Assembly (NCBI RefSeq): GCF_011074885.1
Contig: NC_054688.1
Span: forward strand, 620,001-684,000
Origin: Brettanomyces bruxellensis
Lineage: Eukaryota; Ascomycota; Pichiomycetes; Pichiales; Pichiaceae
DNA length: 64,000 nt
Direction of reading: 5' to 3'
Below are positions 39,989 through 50,340 of this stretch, in pieces. A program made the translations under genes and the position numbers. The notes under the pieces are model-generated. The model was given only the letters and a program-made list of their open reading frames with translations. It ran no database searches and was not told the DNA's origin. Each line of letters starts with the position of its first letter. Position 1 is the first letter of the stretch.

Positions 39989-40906
39989 CTACTTCTTTAA
40001 TTGTTCCATTCCAAGGAGGGTGAGAATTGTCTGAGGACCCAACCTAACAAATGAGGGGACCCAACCTCTGAACATAAACTTAACTCCTTCATTTTTAATG
40101 GAATGAAACATAATTGCAAATGTGTTGCCGGCCAAAGCAGATGAATTCATGATTCTTGTTTTAATGACATCGGCAGGTGAACAAACTGTAGTTGCCATCA
40201 AGGATGCAGCTAAAGAGGCGGAAAAATGTGGAATCTTCGAGTCTGAATTAAGTGCAAATATATCAACTAGTAAACACTTCGTCAGATCATAGGAAACAAC
40301 TTGTGAAGATGTCATTAAAATACCTCGCACGATATTAGGGCGCAAACCCCGGAATAATGACATAGGTCCCTCATATTTACAGATTTTATAAAGACCATCA
40401 AAACAATTACGATAATTTCTTCTTTTTTTTGAACAGAGAGAACCATCATTTTGCATTCTCACATTCACAATATCCGAGGGATTTCCGACAATGCTCCCAA
40501 TTGTACCTGCAATTATCGAACAGGATAAGAGCTCTAGACCGGAGAGCTCTCTTGAAAGACTCTGTGTCGATAACTCCTTCCCTTTTTCATATATTCCAAA
40601 TCTGGTCAGAGAATATGTTCCTTGTCGTAGTAATGCAGCGGATAAGCCAGAATATACAGAAAAAAAGCCTTCATGAGTAATAATTCTAATTATCACACTA
40701 ATCAAATTATCCCCAACTTTAGAGCTTGCCTGTAGTCTGACCTTGGCAAGATCCAATGGATGCGTAGCAAAGCAGGCCACAGCAGAAGCTAGGCCTGTAC
40801 TTAAATTGATATATAGGTTAGCACTGGATACAAAGAAGGAATGTAACAAATAGATAAACTTACCTCCGTACCAGAATGGATATGTTTGAATATTGCTCGA
40901 GGGCAT
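39989..40906 (-). CDS. DIC1: Mitochondrial dicarboxylate carrier (two exons)
   Basis: Exon 1 is 40864-40906 (ATG at 40904-40906), exon 2 is 39989-40794; the product is 282 aa. It is a six-helix SLC25 carrier exchanging malate/succinate and phosphate over the inner membrane. Signature motifs: HPLDLAKVRLQ, PSDIVNVRMQ and SPADVIKTRIM, each starting a repeat. NDGSLCSKKRRNYRN and MFRGWVPSFVRLGP match yeast Dic1 closely. The 69-bp intron is justified because its removal restores YPFWYGGLASAVACF, like the Dic1 N-terminus (YPWWYGG). DIC1 is the conserved outer neighbour of MAT in many budding yeasts. Confidence 0.92.
   Translation of the reverse strand: MPSSNIQTYPFWYGGKFIYLLHSFFVSSANLYINLSTGLASAVACFATHPLDLAKVRLQASSKVGDNLISVIIRIITHEGFFSVYSGLSAALLRQGTYSLTRFGIYEKGKELSTQSLSRELSGLELLSCSIIAGTIGSIVGNPSDIVNVRMQNDGSLCSKKRRNYRNCFDGLYKICKYEGPMSLFRGLRPNIVRGILMTSSQVVSYDLTKCLLVDIFALNSDSKIPHFSASLAASLMATTVCSPADVIKTRIMNSSALAGNTFAIMFHSIKNEGVKFMFRGWVPSFVRLGPQTILTLLGMEQLKK
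40795..40863 (-). other. DIC1 intron
   Basis: On the minus strand: donor GTAAGT, branch-point-like TGCTAAC, acceptor TACAG. It is 69 bp long and contains no in-frame stop, so an unspliced mRNA would encode a 23-residue insertion near the N-terminus. Confidence 0.8.
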
Positions 40907-41291
40907 TATATTACTAGAAATATTTGAAATCCTTTTCAAAAATTGAATATTGACAGCCAATTAGCAGGGCTTCATGAAGAATCAAGCAGATTTATTAATG
41001 CTGGGAATAAAACATTAACGAAGCTTTCAATAAATCTCAAACTGTAACATCTTCTCCTCCTTTTCAGCCTAAAAAAAAGTTCTTAATGGAATCATTATTT
41101 TTGCGATTAATCAACATTACTTTAAATTAAATAATACACAATTACAACTTTGTTTACATACTTATACGAATTTTGATAATAAATATACCATGCATGAATT
41201 CACATAATATAATATACAACTATGAATGGCGTACTTCTATTCTTTGAAAAAAAATCACGGTTAAATGATATATCCTTTCCGGACGCATTCT
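40907..41291. other. Spacer between the lipase gene and DIC1
   Basis: 385 bp holding the DIC1 promoter and the region after the lipase stop. AT-rich, nothing else seen. Confidence 0.45.
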
Positions 41292-42674
41292 CTATAAGTT
41301 GATAACTCGTTTCTTGGAAATTTTGTTAGTGTAGATCTCTAGCTTTTTGATAACCTTATCAAAAACAGTACTCTCAACGTCTCTAGCCCAAAGGGTGTCC
41401 ATATGCTCATAACCAGGAACATTGATCACTTCCATTGGTGCTATAACCTGTGCACGGAGTTTATCCATATCAATTAACATATCTGATTGGCCACATATTA
41501 ATAACATTGGCGTTGTTATATTCCGTGTTGGAAACGGAGCAACACGGTTCGCTTTTTCCGCAGCACCGCTAAGATAAACTAACTTAGAACCAGAACATCC
41601 GCATTCATCATACATCTGGAACCTACTGCTTCCAATGATTTGAAACCAATGTACGACCGATTTAACGGAAGTAGGGGAAAACATGTGGGGATAGCCAATG
41701 AATTTCTGCAATGTTGAAATGTTTTGAATATGCCAATTGAATAGGAAGGAGAGTGAGGCATCCACAACTTTCTCATATAATTGAGGGCCAAAAAGTCGTT
41801 GCCAAAAAACAACAGAAGGCACAATCGAGCGCTCACCAAACAGCTTGAACAGCATTGATGGTGCAGAACTGATAAAGTAGGAGCAAATTTTGTTATTGAG
41901 CCCTTTAGGTATCATAGCAGGAGAGAGGCCAACAAAGAGATTGACCTTACTGTTAAGATCCGGATTTAGTGACAAGGCAGCGAACGCTTGAGAAGAGCCT
42001 TGACTGAATCCAATATAACTGAGCTCATTTTGTTTAGTTATCTTTAGAATATAATCGATTGTGTCAGGAATGTCAAAAATGGCAAATTCATCCAAGGAAA
42101 AATCCCAAAAGCTATCATCTTTTGTTGAATATTTCAAGTGCTTTTGGGAATACTTATTGCCTCTGTTGTTACCTAACCAAACATCATAGCCCTCATCTAT
42201 GAGGCGGAATGGAAGACATCTGGATGTTGTATCACCAAGAACAAACAATTCACTATTAGTCAAAAGTCCATGATGTAAGTAAACAACAGGTCTATTGACA
42301 AAACCAGACGCCCCCTTCTTCAGGATATGATGAATAGAGAGAAGGTAACCATCTCTAGTCCTCACAACATGCTCGTGCACAAGATATCCATGTGCATGAA
42401 CTATGTCTGTGATGTCCTTAGCCATTATAATTTTTGAGACTAACTCACATTTGACATTACTTTCAGAATCTAACAAATCTAATTCCGTCTCCTTGAATTC
42501 CTTTGGTGAGGAAGTGCCCGATCTTACACAAGGTAACGCATTGGTTTTATTACATTTTCTTATTTCACGAGGAAGAACTATTTGCTGCGGATGAATTAAT
42601 TTAAAACAGATTCCAACAAAAACCTTCAACACAAGTAAAATAAAATTTCCAAGTAAATGTATTCCAAACCTCAT
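41292..42674 (-). CDS. Steryl ester hydrolase / acid-lipase-type esterase (YEH/TGL1 family)
   Basis: 460 aa from the ATG at 42672-42674. An N-terminal membrane anchor (about residues 5-25) is followed by a lipase domain: DIVHAHGYLVHEHVVRTRDGY, LHHGLLTNSE (oxyanion), LGNNRGNKYS, the nucleophile Ser224 in GFSQGS, Asp in CGQSDMLIDM and His in VPGYEHMDTLWA. This is the order of the fungal YEH1/YEH2/TGL1 enzymes, which cleave steryl esters at lipid droplets (Yeh1, Tgl1) or the plasma membrane (Yeh2). It is shorter than those (538-573 aa), mainly in the C-terminal tail. Which of the three it corresponds to I cannot tell, so no symbol is given. Confidence 0.88.
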   Translation of the reverse strand: MRFGIHLLGNFILLVLKVFVGICFKLIHPQQIVLPREIRKCNKTNALPCVRSGTSSPKEFKETELDLLDSESNVKCELVSKIIMAKDITDIVHAHGYLVHEHVVRTRDGYLLSIHHILKKGASGFVNRPVVYLHHGLLTNSELFVLGDTTSRCLPFRLIDEGYDVWLGNNRGNKYSQKHLKYSTKDDSFWDFSLDEFAIFDIPDTIDYILKITKQNELSYIGFSQGSSQAFAALSLNPDLNSKVNLFVGLSPAMIPKGLNNKICSYFISSAPSMLFKLFGERSIVPSVVFWQRLFGPQLYEKVVDASLSFLFNWHIQNISTLQKFIGYPHMFSPTSVKSVVHWFQIIGSSRFQMYDECGCSGSKLVYLSGAAEKANRVAPFPTRNITTPMLLICGQSDMLIDMDKLRAQVIAPMEVINVPGYEHMDTLWARDVESTVFDKVIKKLEIYTNKISKKRVINL

Positions 42675-43111
42675 TTTCAAATACTTTGGTTTACCCCGTC
42701 AACGTTGTTTGGGTGATCGTGCTTTTTTAATATTCCAAAAATTGAATGACAATTACAATTGACCACAATCTAAAAAGATACTTTTGTAAGGATTTAATGC
42801 AAATTTCTGGACCAATCTGGCGTTGATCAACTAAGGAAGAGTTACGTGTAAGGGTCAAAATACAAGCTTTTCTGTGTACGTCGACGAAGCTTCTTTGTTT
42901 CTCGGCGTTTATTATACGTTCTTTTTTTATTTTCAAGTAATAATATGAAAATTGCATGTGATAAAAAAAGTAAAAAAAATATATATATATATATATTGCG
43001 AATTGTACGTGTTTTCCCGGTTGTACAATATATTAAAGTGCACTGTATTATATAAGCTGATAGTATTAGTAAAATGAGGTATATAGCTAAGTTTGAATAA
43101 AATGTCAAAAT
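42675..43111. other. Spacer between SEC3 and the lipase gene
   Basis: 437 bp with a (TA)n run at about 42980-42996. It should contain the promoter of the lipase gene. No ORF of note. Confidence 0.45.
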
Positions 43112-46100
43112 TCAATCCAGTAGAAGTTTGTTAAAATTGTGATTTATAACAATTTTATCAACCGGTGTCGATATGCCATTATAATACTGCTTGATCATAT
43201 GATTGAATCTTGAGTAGGTTGATCCGTATAATACCGAAAAAGAGTTCAAGCAGTTATTATAAACTTCCTTCTCAACTTGTCTCCCAACGATCAAATCCTG
43301 TTCACAATCCCTTACATTCTTTGAATCATAACAGCGACCATTAATTTCCCCTCTGAGATCTGTAGAAAGTTCAGTAATTGTGGACTTCAAGTTAGCACCA
43401 GAAAACTTTATTATTATCTTTTCGATATTGCCTCTAGAATAAGAATTCGTGGCAGAAGGGTCCGTATTTGAATCAACAAGATCCTGCATTCCACTAACAA
43501 GGTTCATAAGTTCCCCAATTCTATGTTTCTTTGCAAAAGCTTCGGTAAACTTTGATAATTCCATAGATCTTAGTTCATCGATATCGGTTTTAAGATCTAA
43601 TGAAATGAGGTTCACGTCTTTAATTTGATTGACAACCCATGTATAATTAAGTAGAAGTGTTAAATGACCCAGAGTTTCGACATGTTCAGATTCCTGAGCT
43701 TTTGAATAAGATGAATCATTTGCAGTCGAATGCATAGAATCAACAGGCCGTTTTCCTTTTTGCGTGCTCAATTCAGAAATATTCATATTTTCAATTCCTT
43801 TTGACAAGGAATCATTAATTATTTTCCATAAATACTTGCTCAATTCCATAAGGGTTTTCTCAATTGGAAGTTTGCCAAATTGAAACATCAAAATTAAGAA
43901 CTGAACGTTATAGAAATATATTGCATATGCTTTCGAGAAGTTCATAACCTCATAGTATACTTTAGATGAAATAATATTTTGGATTTCTTCTTCGGTCTGT
44001 CTTTCCCATAATGTATTAATCCTTGATTCTAATTGGGTAATTTTGCTAAAAGCATACTCTTGATCAGTAGATGCAACACTAATGGCCTTATACTGTAGAA
44101 TAAGTACAATACAGGGTGGCTGTAACATGCTTATTTTCGCAACATCAAATAAACATTTGGACAGAGTATTAATTGTGGTTCCAAAAACACCCTTCATCAA
44201 TTCATAAACTCCATCGCTCATCTCCCTATCTGTTTCGACCAATGAGTTTACAAACACTTGCCGAGATTTAAATATTTTTATCCGCTCTAAAATATCAGTA
44301 GAAATAAGAGATTGAAATCCAGAAACTGACGATGACAATGAGAAAAGTTCCACTGAAACCTCTTGCTGGAAAGATAAAACACTTAAAAGGATATCCAGCA
44401 AATTATTTAGAAGTAGTACTATATCAGCATCAGCATCTGAATCAGATTTTTCCTCGGAAGAGACTGCACCCAATTTTCCAGCTTCATCAATACTATTTGC
44501 CGTTAATCCTAATTCCAAAAGTATCTTATTGCTACTCAAATTTTTGTGCTCAAAACTTGTTCCATTTTTGATGTCAGGTGAATCCTTCACGAATTTGCTA
44601 GCCAATTTTTCAAAGGAAAACTTGGATAAGGATGCCTCACATTTTTTATTATTAAAATCTTCAGACAAATGGTTCCCCAACTTCGAATAAAATTCAGCAA
44701 ATACCTCTGTATAATTAACCAAAATATCATTGAAGTCGTTTGGAGATATTTCTTTGATAAATATTAGACATCCCGAAAATGCCAAAAGATTTGACATCTT
44801 TTTGACGAGCGAATCGCGAAAGAAGGATGATAGGAAGTTATCGCAGGTTATTGACGGGAGTTTAGATATTAGACTTAAGGAAACGGATTTAAAAATCTTT
44901 CGGATCTCTATTTTGAAATTTTTAACAAACAAATTTGCAGCGTGATCAAGTTTGGCATGCCTCTCCTTAAGTGCTTGCATTTCCGAAATCTGACTCCTAC
45001 CAGTATTACCTGAAAGTCCGTTAATCTTGGCCAACGAAACATTGAGCTTTCCCAAAATATTTTCCACTCGAGTTGGAATCTTGTCCAACGACACACGACA
45101 TCTAAGAATATAGTGTAAATCGTCCTGCGGAATATCTGCCGAGTGAAGGATTATTTCCAATTCTTTCTTCAATAATTTCTTATTTGTAGTCTCAACTTGA
45201 AGACCATGCCCTTGCTTTTCTATATAACTGACACTATCCTTGAATGAGGATAATTGAACAGATAATAAGGACAACCCATGATCAATTAGTGAGCATTGCT
45301 GTAAAGCTTGGTCCACCGTAGTCTTTAGTGTGTCACCTACATCATTTGTCTCCGTTATAGCAGCAACTTTGTGATATTGAAGTCTTTCGAGTTCTTTTAG
45401 TATCTTTCTTTTTAGATCCTCGTAATCATCTGTAGACGGATCATAACCAATTTCATCAAATAAATCTGTGAAATCCGAATCTTTTTTTTCTGCCTCTACC
45501 CTACTGAAAGCTCTAGATCTAGCATGTACACGACCCTTGTCAGGTATTCCAAGCGGATTCTTTTTATTTGAACCATTTCTAGTCACAGGAACTTGAAGCA
45601 CCTCTTCACTTTTCAAGTCAGGTGATACGATATCTTTAATGTCCGCCGGTAACTCATTTGTATCAACCAAAGATTGATACTTAATATTTTCCAAGGTGTC
45701 ATCGATTGATCCAACCATTTCGGAATCATCAATTTCCCCACTTTCTGAATCTTTCTTAGCCAAACCATGTGTTATGGAAAGCCTCAATGGGGCAGTGTGA
45801 ATGTCTTCTGATTCTTCAAAATCATTGATATCGTTGTAATCACCCAAAAAGTCATCATATTCAACTTCGGTACCCGCATTTCCGGTAATTTTATCTATGT
45901 CGGCATGACTTTGTTGATGTCCAACAAACTTAATGGAAGAGGCAGCGGATTTTTGCCTTTCCAACTTGGTGTTCGAGTTAACATCACCATGAAAGTTTAT
46001 ATCTGGTTGAGAGTCAGATAAATCTGTTCTTTTTTGTCTTGAATTTTTTCTAATCTCATGCTTCTGCGACTCATTCACTAATGAAAACTCTCCATCTTGC

Positions 46101-47386
46101 TGAAAAATGACCCCCCTTTTAGTTTGATCACTTTTAGCTTGATTTTCACGATCCAACTTTTCTTTCAATAATTTCTTCTCTGTCATTTCTTCTTGTCTTC
46201 TTCTTTGAACGTCCATTTGACGTTTCTTTTCCTCCAAAACTTGTCTTCGTAAATATTGCTGTCTTTCAAGTTTCGCCGTAACCTCATCATCTTCCGAAAT
46301 TTCCCTTGCTTTCGATGATCTTTTAAAAGGAGCCAACATAGATCTCGAAATCCTCTTTGCCTCTTGGGAGGCGGTAGAAGAATGCCTGGAGTGGCCAAAT
46401 ATCGATGATTTCTTGATTTTCGATGGTGAGTGCTCAACACTGCTTTTATTGGTTCTGGAAGAAACAATAATGGTGCCGCTTCTAGTTGAAATTGAACTGC
46501 TTCCACTAGTTACGGATTTATAATGAGTAATTCTCTGTCTAGGGAGAGGTTGTGATTGAGAAGAAAGATGAGGACCCAAAGACGTAGAGGAAACAGTTGG
46601 TGGGGGAATTCTACCTACTCCAACAGAAAGGCTTTTTTTTGCAGGTTGGAAGTCATTTCTTTGAACGCGTGAAGAGACATCAGCTTGTGGAACCGAGCCA
46701 TCTTTTTTCATTAATAAAGAAAGCAAGCCTTCAAGATGAAAATATTCAACATTACAATGAATCAGTTGTGGAATGCCGCCATTTGTATACCGGATATAAT
46801 GATCTAGAACTGTGGTAAGCCAAACTCTTCTCTCCTTTGGACTATGCGTTTCCCAATAGTAATGCTTTCCCATGCAAAAAGCAAACCCCGTAGGAATATC
46901 TGAATCAATTTCAACTATGGATAGTTCATCAAAGTCCCAAGTTCTTCCAATTTGTATCAGACCATCGGGATTTTCTCTTGCTTTGTGAAGTCTCATTCTA
47001 CCAGATATCTTGACCGTTAATATAAGGAAACGGTATTTTTTGTTTGTTATAGGAGAGTCTTCCGGTGGCCTTCTATTAGGATAATGAGCATCCTCAATGA
47101 CCCTTACATGAGCTAAATACTTTTCAAGACGTCTTCCTTGGTTATCCCTCTCTCGAAATAAAAATCTTTCAATCTGTTTAATGTCCCTTTCGTATTGCCT
47201 TGCCAAGTCTATAGATCCCATATGTCTATGCCCCATTGTACGCGGATTCACTGTGCTTGATAAACTATTCACTGCACTAATTTTTTCCCCTGGCCCTTGT
47301 ATTGTCTGCAACGGTTGTTCGACTTGCCCAAGCTGCTTTCCTTTAGAATTTCTGAACTGCTGCTTTTCTGATAAATTATTCATCAT
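43112..47386 (-). CDS. SEC3: Exocyst complex subunit Sec3
   Basis: 1424 aa from the first ATG (47384-47386); the frame extends upstream only from a TTG. Yeast Sec3 is 1336 aa. Sec3 marks sites of polarised exocytosis. The N-terminal lipid- and Rho-binding PH-like domain (about 60-215; RQYERDIKQIERFLFRER, KYRFLILTVKISGRMRLHKA) is clear. A basic, Ser-rich linker and a Lys/Glu/Arg-rich coil (about 370-430) follow. From about residue 660 (FTDLFDEIGYDPSTDDYEDLKRKILKELERLQ) comes the helical CATCHR-type exocyst part. It is the longest gene in the window and is intact. Confidence 0.93.
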   Translation of the reverse strand: MMNNLSEKQQFRNSKGKQLGQVEQPLQTIQGPGEKISAVNSLSSTVNPRTMGHRHMGSIDLARQYERDIKQIERFLFRERDNQGRRLEKYLAHVRVIEDAHYPNRRPPEDSPITNKKYRFLILTVKISGRMRLHKARENPDGLIQIGRTWDFDELSIVEIDSDIPTGFAFCMGKHYYWETHSPKERRVWLTTVLDHYIRYTNGGIPQLIHCNVEYFHLEGLLSLLMKKDGSVPQADVSSRVQRNDFQPAKKSLSVGVGRIPPPTVSSTSLGPHLSSQSQPLPRQRITHYKSVTSGSSSISTRSGTIIVSSRTNKSSVEHSPSKIKKSSIFGHSRHSSTASQEAKRISRSMLAPFKRSSKAREISEDDEVTAKLERQQYLRRQVLEEKKRQMDVQRRRQEEMTEKKLLKEKLDRENQAKSDQTKRGVIFQQDGEFSLVNESQKHEIRKNSRQKRTDLSDSQPDINFHGDVNSNTKLERQKSAASSIKFVGHQQSHADIDKITGNAGTEVEYDDFLGDYNDINDFEESEDIHTAPLRLSITHGLAKKDSESGEIDDSEMVGSIDDTLENIKYQSLVDTNELPADIKDIVSPDLKSEEVLQVPVTRNGSNKKNPLGIPDKGRVHARSRAFSRVEAEKKDSDFTDLFDEIGYDPSTDDYEDLKRKILKELERLQYHKVAAITETNDVGDTLKTTVDQALQQCSLIDHGLSLLSVQLSSFKDSVSYIEKQGHGLQVETTNKKLLKKELEIILHSADIPQDDLHYILRCRVSLDKIPTRVENILGKLNVSLAKINGLSGNTGRSQISEMQALKERHAKLDHAANLFVKNFKIEIRKIFKSVSLSLISKLPSITCDNFLSSFFRDSLVKKMSNLLAFSGCLIFIKEISPNDFNDILVNYTEVFAEFYSKLGNHLSEDFNNKKCEASLSKFSFEKLASKFVKDSPDIKNGTSFEHKNLSSNKILLELGLTANSIDEAGKLGAVSSEEKSDSDADADIVLLLNNLLDILLSVLSFQQEVSVELFSLSSSVSGFQSLISTDILERIKIFKSRQVFVNSLVETDREMSDGVYELMKGVFGTTINTLSKCLFDVAKISMLQPPCIVLILQYKAISVASTDQEYAFSKITQLESRINTLWERQTEEEIQNIISSKVYYEVMNFSKAYAIYFYNVQFLILMFQFGKLPIEKTLMELSKYLWKIINDSLSKGIENMNISELSTQKGKRPVDSMHSTANDSSYSKAQESEHVETLGHLTLLLNYTWVVNQIKDVNLISLDLKTDIDELRSMELSKFTEAFAKKHRIGELMNLVSGMQDLVDSNTDPSATNSYSRGNIEKIIIKFSGANLKSTITELSTDLRGEINGRCYDSKNVRDCEQDLIVGRQVEKEVYNNCLNSFSVLYGSTYSRFNHMIKQYYNGISTPVDKIVINHNFNKLLLD

Positions 47387-48006
47387 AATTTTAATATTTA
47401 CCTTCAAAAAAGGTTTAGTGAGTACAAATTAATTTTCAAAAAGCCAATGTATATTTAAACTAGCGGAATTTTGATAAGACATTCAAGAAGTTTGTTAAAA
47501 GAAGACAGTAGTTAAGAGTATTGGTACATTTTATCTGTTATTTATTTGTCGAAAAGAGAAAAGTAAGAATAAAAATAAAAAAAACATGTGAGAATGATTC
47601 AATGTCTTCTCAGAACATTAAAAAAAGTGTCAGCAGAACACCGCACTGTTTCAAAAATGAAGTACACTTAGAATTCAATGGGACCAAATTTAATATACCA
47701 TTATCATATACAGCAATATGGAAAAATAATGAAATGATAAAACTGAGCAAAATCATACAAAGAAAAGGGAAATAGGATCACAAAAAAAAAGGTAACACGC
47801 TGCAGTTGATAACCAATTAACTAGTAAAGAGTGGAAAAACTTAAGAAGCAAAAAAAAGATAGTTGTAACATAGCACCTTTATAGACCACACTTTAATGCA
47901 ATCTTAATAGATTAGCTTTGAAGTAATGGGGAGTATTGAACAGAGAGAGTAATCAGAAAAACGTATATGCGAAATGGATAGAAGTAAAAATATGTGAACA
48001 AGTCAT
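47387..48006. other. Spacer between SIR2-like gene and SEC3
   Basis: 620 bp on the 5' side of SEC3. A 57-codon ORF starts with ATG at 47602 on the plus strand, but it has no recognisable family and is embedded in A-rich sequence, so I do not call it. Confidence 0.4.
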
Positions 48007-49800
48007 TCAGACAATTATCGTTCTTTGATTTGTATGTTGATCGGATTCATCACCAGGCTGGGTGACGCTTTTTTTATCGGCCTTCTGTTTCGTCCCATCT
48101 CTATCATAAATATCTTTGTGTTTCACGGATTGGTCATATCCATTCTCTTTTTCTCTTTGTGGCATATCAGTGATCTTATAAGACCCAAACGTCTCATCCA
48201 AAACTTCCATCTTCAACTTGGAGCCAATTATTTCTTCGAATTTAGGGTGATCAATTTTCCAGTGCAATTTCTCATTACAAAGCCACGTGATGGCTTGGTC
48301 GCAATAGCCTAACAGTTCAACATCAAACTCGCAATGATCGATTGGGTCCCTATTAATAAGAATTTGAGGAACATCATTTGGTACCTTGTTCACAATTTCA
48401 CTGACAGGAGCAACCTTAAGAGACGTACCAATGCAAAGAAGGAGATCACACTTTTTAACATCTTCCTTAATAAAATTATGATATCGATCTGGTAAATCCT
48501 CTCCAAAGAAAGTTATATCAGGCTTCATAACACCAAATGAATTTATCTCTTCAAACCTCCTCGAATAAGATCCTTCATCCTCCATTTTTTCATATTTTTG
48601 AACAAGTGCCTTCCTTTCGACAGCACAAAATGGACAGTATGCAATTTCCTGTGCTCTTAAGTTAGGATATAGGACTTCGCCTGGAACCTTGTAATTACAG
48701 GTAAAGCATGAAGCTGTGGCAAAAGACCCATGACATTGAACCAGATTTTCGGGTCTTACTCCCGCATTAGCCTCCAAATTATCAATATTTTGGGTATAAT
48801 TTCTTAATAGCTTGCCTTTATCCTGAAGCAACTTGATAAATGCATGCAATGGTGTGCAAGCTTTATCTGGCGGAAGGATTAAATGTGCAATAGAATAAAA
48901 AATAGATGGATCCTGACGGAACAGGTCGACACTAAATACATCCTGAGGATCATCTAATCCAAGGTACTTCATTCTAGAGTAAAATCCTGTGGAGGATCTG
49001 AAATCCGGAATACCCAATGATGTAGAGATACCAGCACCAGTCAAAACAAGAATATGCCTAGCTTTTTGCAATGCGTTACAAACATCATTCAGGGTGTGGA
49101 AGTTTGGAAGGCGAGTCCTCGAACGAAGAACTCTATTTATAGCCTCCCTAAGATAAACAATACATCGATGCATGAAATCCTCGGGATTTTTTGATTTGCG
49201 AAGCTTTTCAACATCGTTTGGAACATAACCTAAAAGTTTTGCAAGCGTAATGATATCATCAGCAGTTGGATCTGAAGGAACAAACTTGTCCAAAAATTTC
49301 ATGTAGCCTTCCGTTTTAAGATATGCCCTTGCTTCTGTACATCTATTTTTTGTAATCTTGATCGACTGTAATGACGGCATAGGGTTTAATTCCCAAAGGC
49401 GGTTATGACCATTTTCATTTAAATCTGGAGACTCAAACTTCATCTCTCTAAGTCCACTTTCATCGCTATCATCCATGCCATCATCGGAGGACTCGTCTTC
49501 AACATCAACAACCTCAGTTTTACCCATTTCATTATTCATTTGCTCTATCTTCTCTTGATCATATTCTTCAGAAACATCCCCTGGTGCATCCTTAGACGTA
49601 AAAGACGCGTCATCTTCATTATCCGAAGTCGGAAATTTCATAATTTTAATTGGATTAGCTTCCGGTAGTTCGTCGCCATCGGACAAACCTCTTTTATTGT
49701 TTTTTGGTAGTTCATCCCTGACAATTTCGTTTGAAGGTCCTGGAACTCTCGTGGGAGTTAAAGAGCTATCAATATTTAAAGACGTGTTCACAGGATCCAT
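48007..49800 (-). CDS. NAD-dependent histone deacetylase, Sir2/Hst1 type sirtuin
   Basis: 597 aa, ATG start. The sirtuin core (about 235-510) has GAGIS, GIPDFRSSTGFYS, YTQNIDNLE, catalytic His in QCHGSF, the zinc knuckles CFTC and CPFC, FFGEDLPDRYH and CIGTSLKVAPVSEI. The N-terminal part has an acidic stretch and a helical block (EARAYLKTEGYMKFLDKFVPSD, then LAKLLGYVP) that is specific to the Sir2/Hst1 group. Only one copy is seen, so it may stand for the unduplicated SIR2/HST1 ancestor that silences chromatin and acts with Sum1-type repressors. C-terminal ~60 residues are charged and variable. Confidence 0.93.
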   Translation of the reverse strand: MDPVNTSLNIDSSLTPTRVPGPSNEIVRDELPKNNKRGLSDGDELPEANPIKIMKFPTSDNEDDASFTSKDAPGDVSEEYDQEKIEQMNNEMGKTEVVDVEDESSDDGMDDSDESGLREMKFESPDLNENGHNRLWELNPMPSLQSIKITKNRCTEARAYLKTEGYMKFLDKFVPSDPTADDIITLAKLLGYVPNDVEKLRKSKNPEDFMHRCIVYLREAINRVLRSRTRLPNFHTLNDVCNALQKARHILVLTGAGISTSLGIPDFRSSTGFYSRMKYLGLDDPQDVFSVDLFRQDPSIFYSIAHLILPPDKACTPLHAFIKLLQDKGKLLRNYTQNIDNLEANAGVRPENLVQCHGSFATASCFTCNYKVPGEVLYPNLRAQEIAYCPFCAVERKALVQKYEKMEDEGSYSRRFEEINSFGVMKPDITFFGEDLPDRYHNFIKEDVKKCDLLLCIGTSLKVAPVSEIVNKVPNDVPQILINRDPIDHCEFDVELLGYCDQAITWLCNEKLHWKIDHPKFEEIIGSKLKMEVLDETFGSYKITDMPQREKENGYDQSVKHKDIYDRDGTKQKADKKSVTQPGDESDQHTNQRTIIV

Positions 49801-50340
49801 CTGCCCGAAGAAAAAACAATATGTATTTCTGAATTAATATTTATATTTAATCTGCTAATCGTTCTTCGTTTTTTTAAGAAAGAAGAATAGAATCGCAATA
49901 AAAGGGCTTTCTTTAAATCAGCCTGAACATCATCTTAAAGAGGACGAAAAAAAAAAGTACTCTTCCAGAAAAATGCCCATTTAATGTACATTACGCGCTT
50001 GTTGGGATGCATACCTATGAGTGCTATAAATTATTCTTTCCAATTAGTGCGAACCGATTTTTACTCTCCCGTTATATTAATTACATATTATGCTAACCTT
50101 AACCGATTACTGGTTTAGCGTCGGATACACGTATTTCAAAAAATTCAAAAAAGTGCAATTTTTTGGGAATTGATTGGGCACAGAGAGTCCATATCGCAAA
50201 AAGAGAAATCCAAAATCTTGCTAAAAACCCTGTTTATATGCAATTATTGCTTTTCTTTGGGTAGATGAGTTTAAGGAACGCAATATAATAGATGTAGATT
50301 TGTCGCATTCAAATAAAACTGTCCTTGTAATAATAAATAC

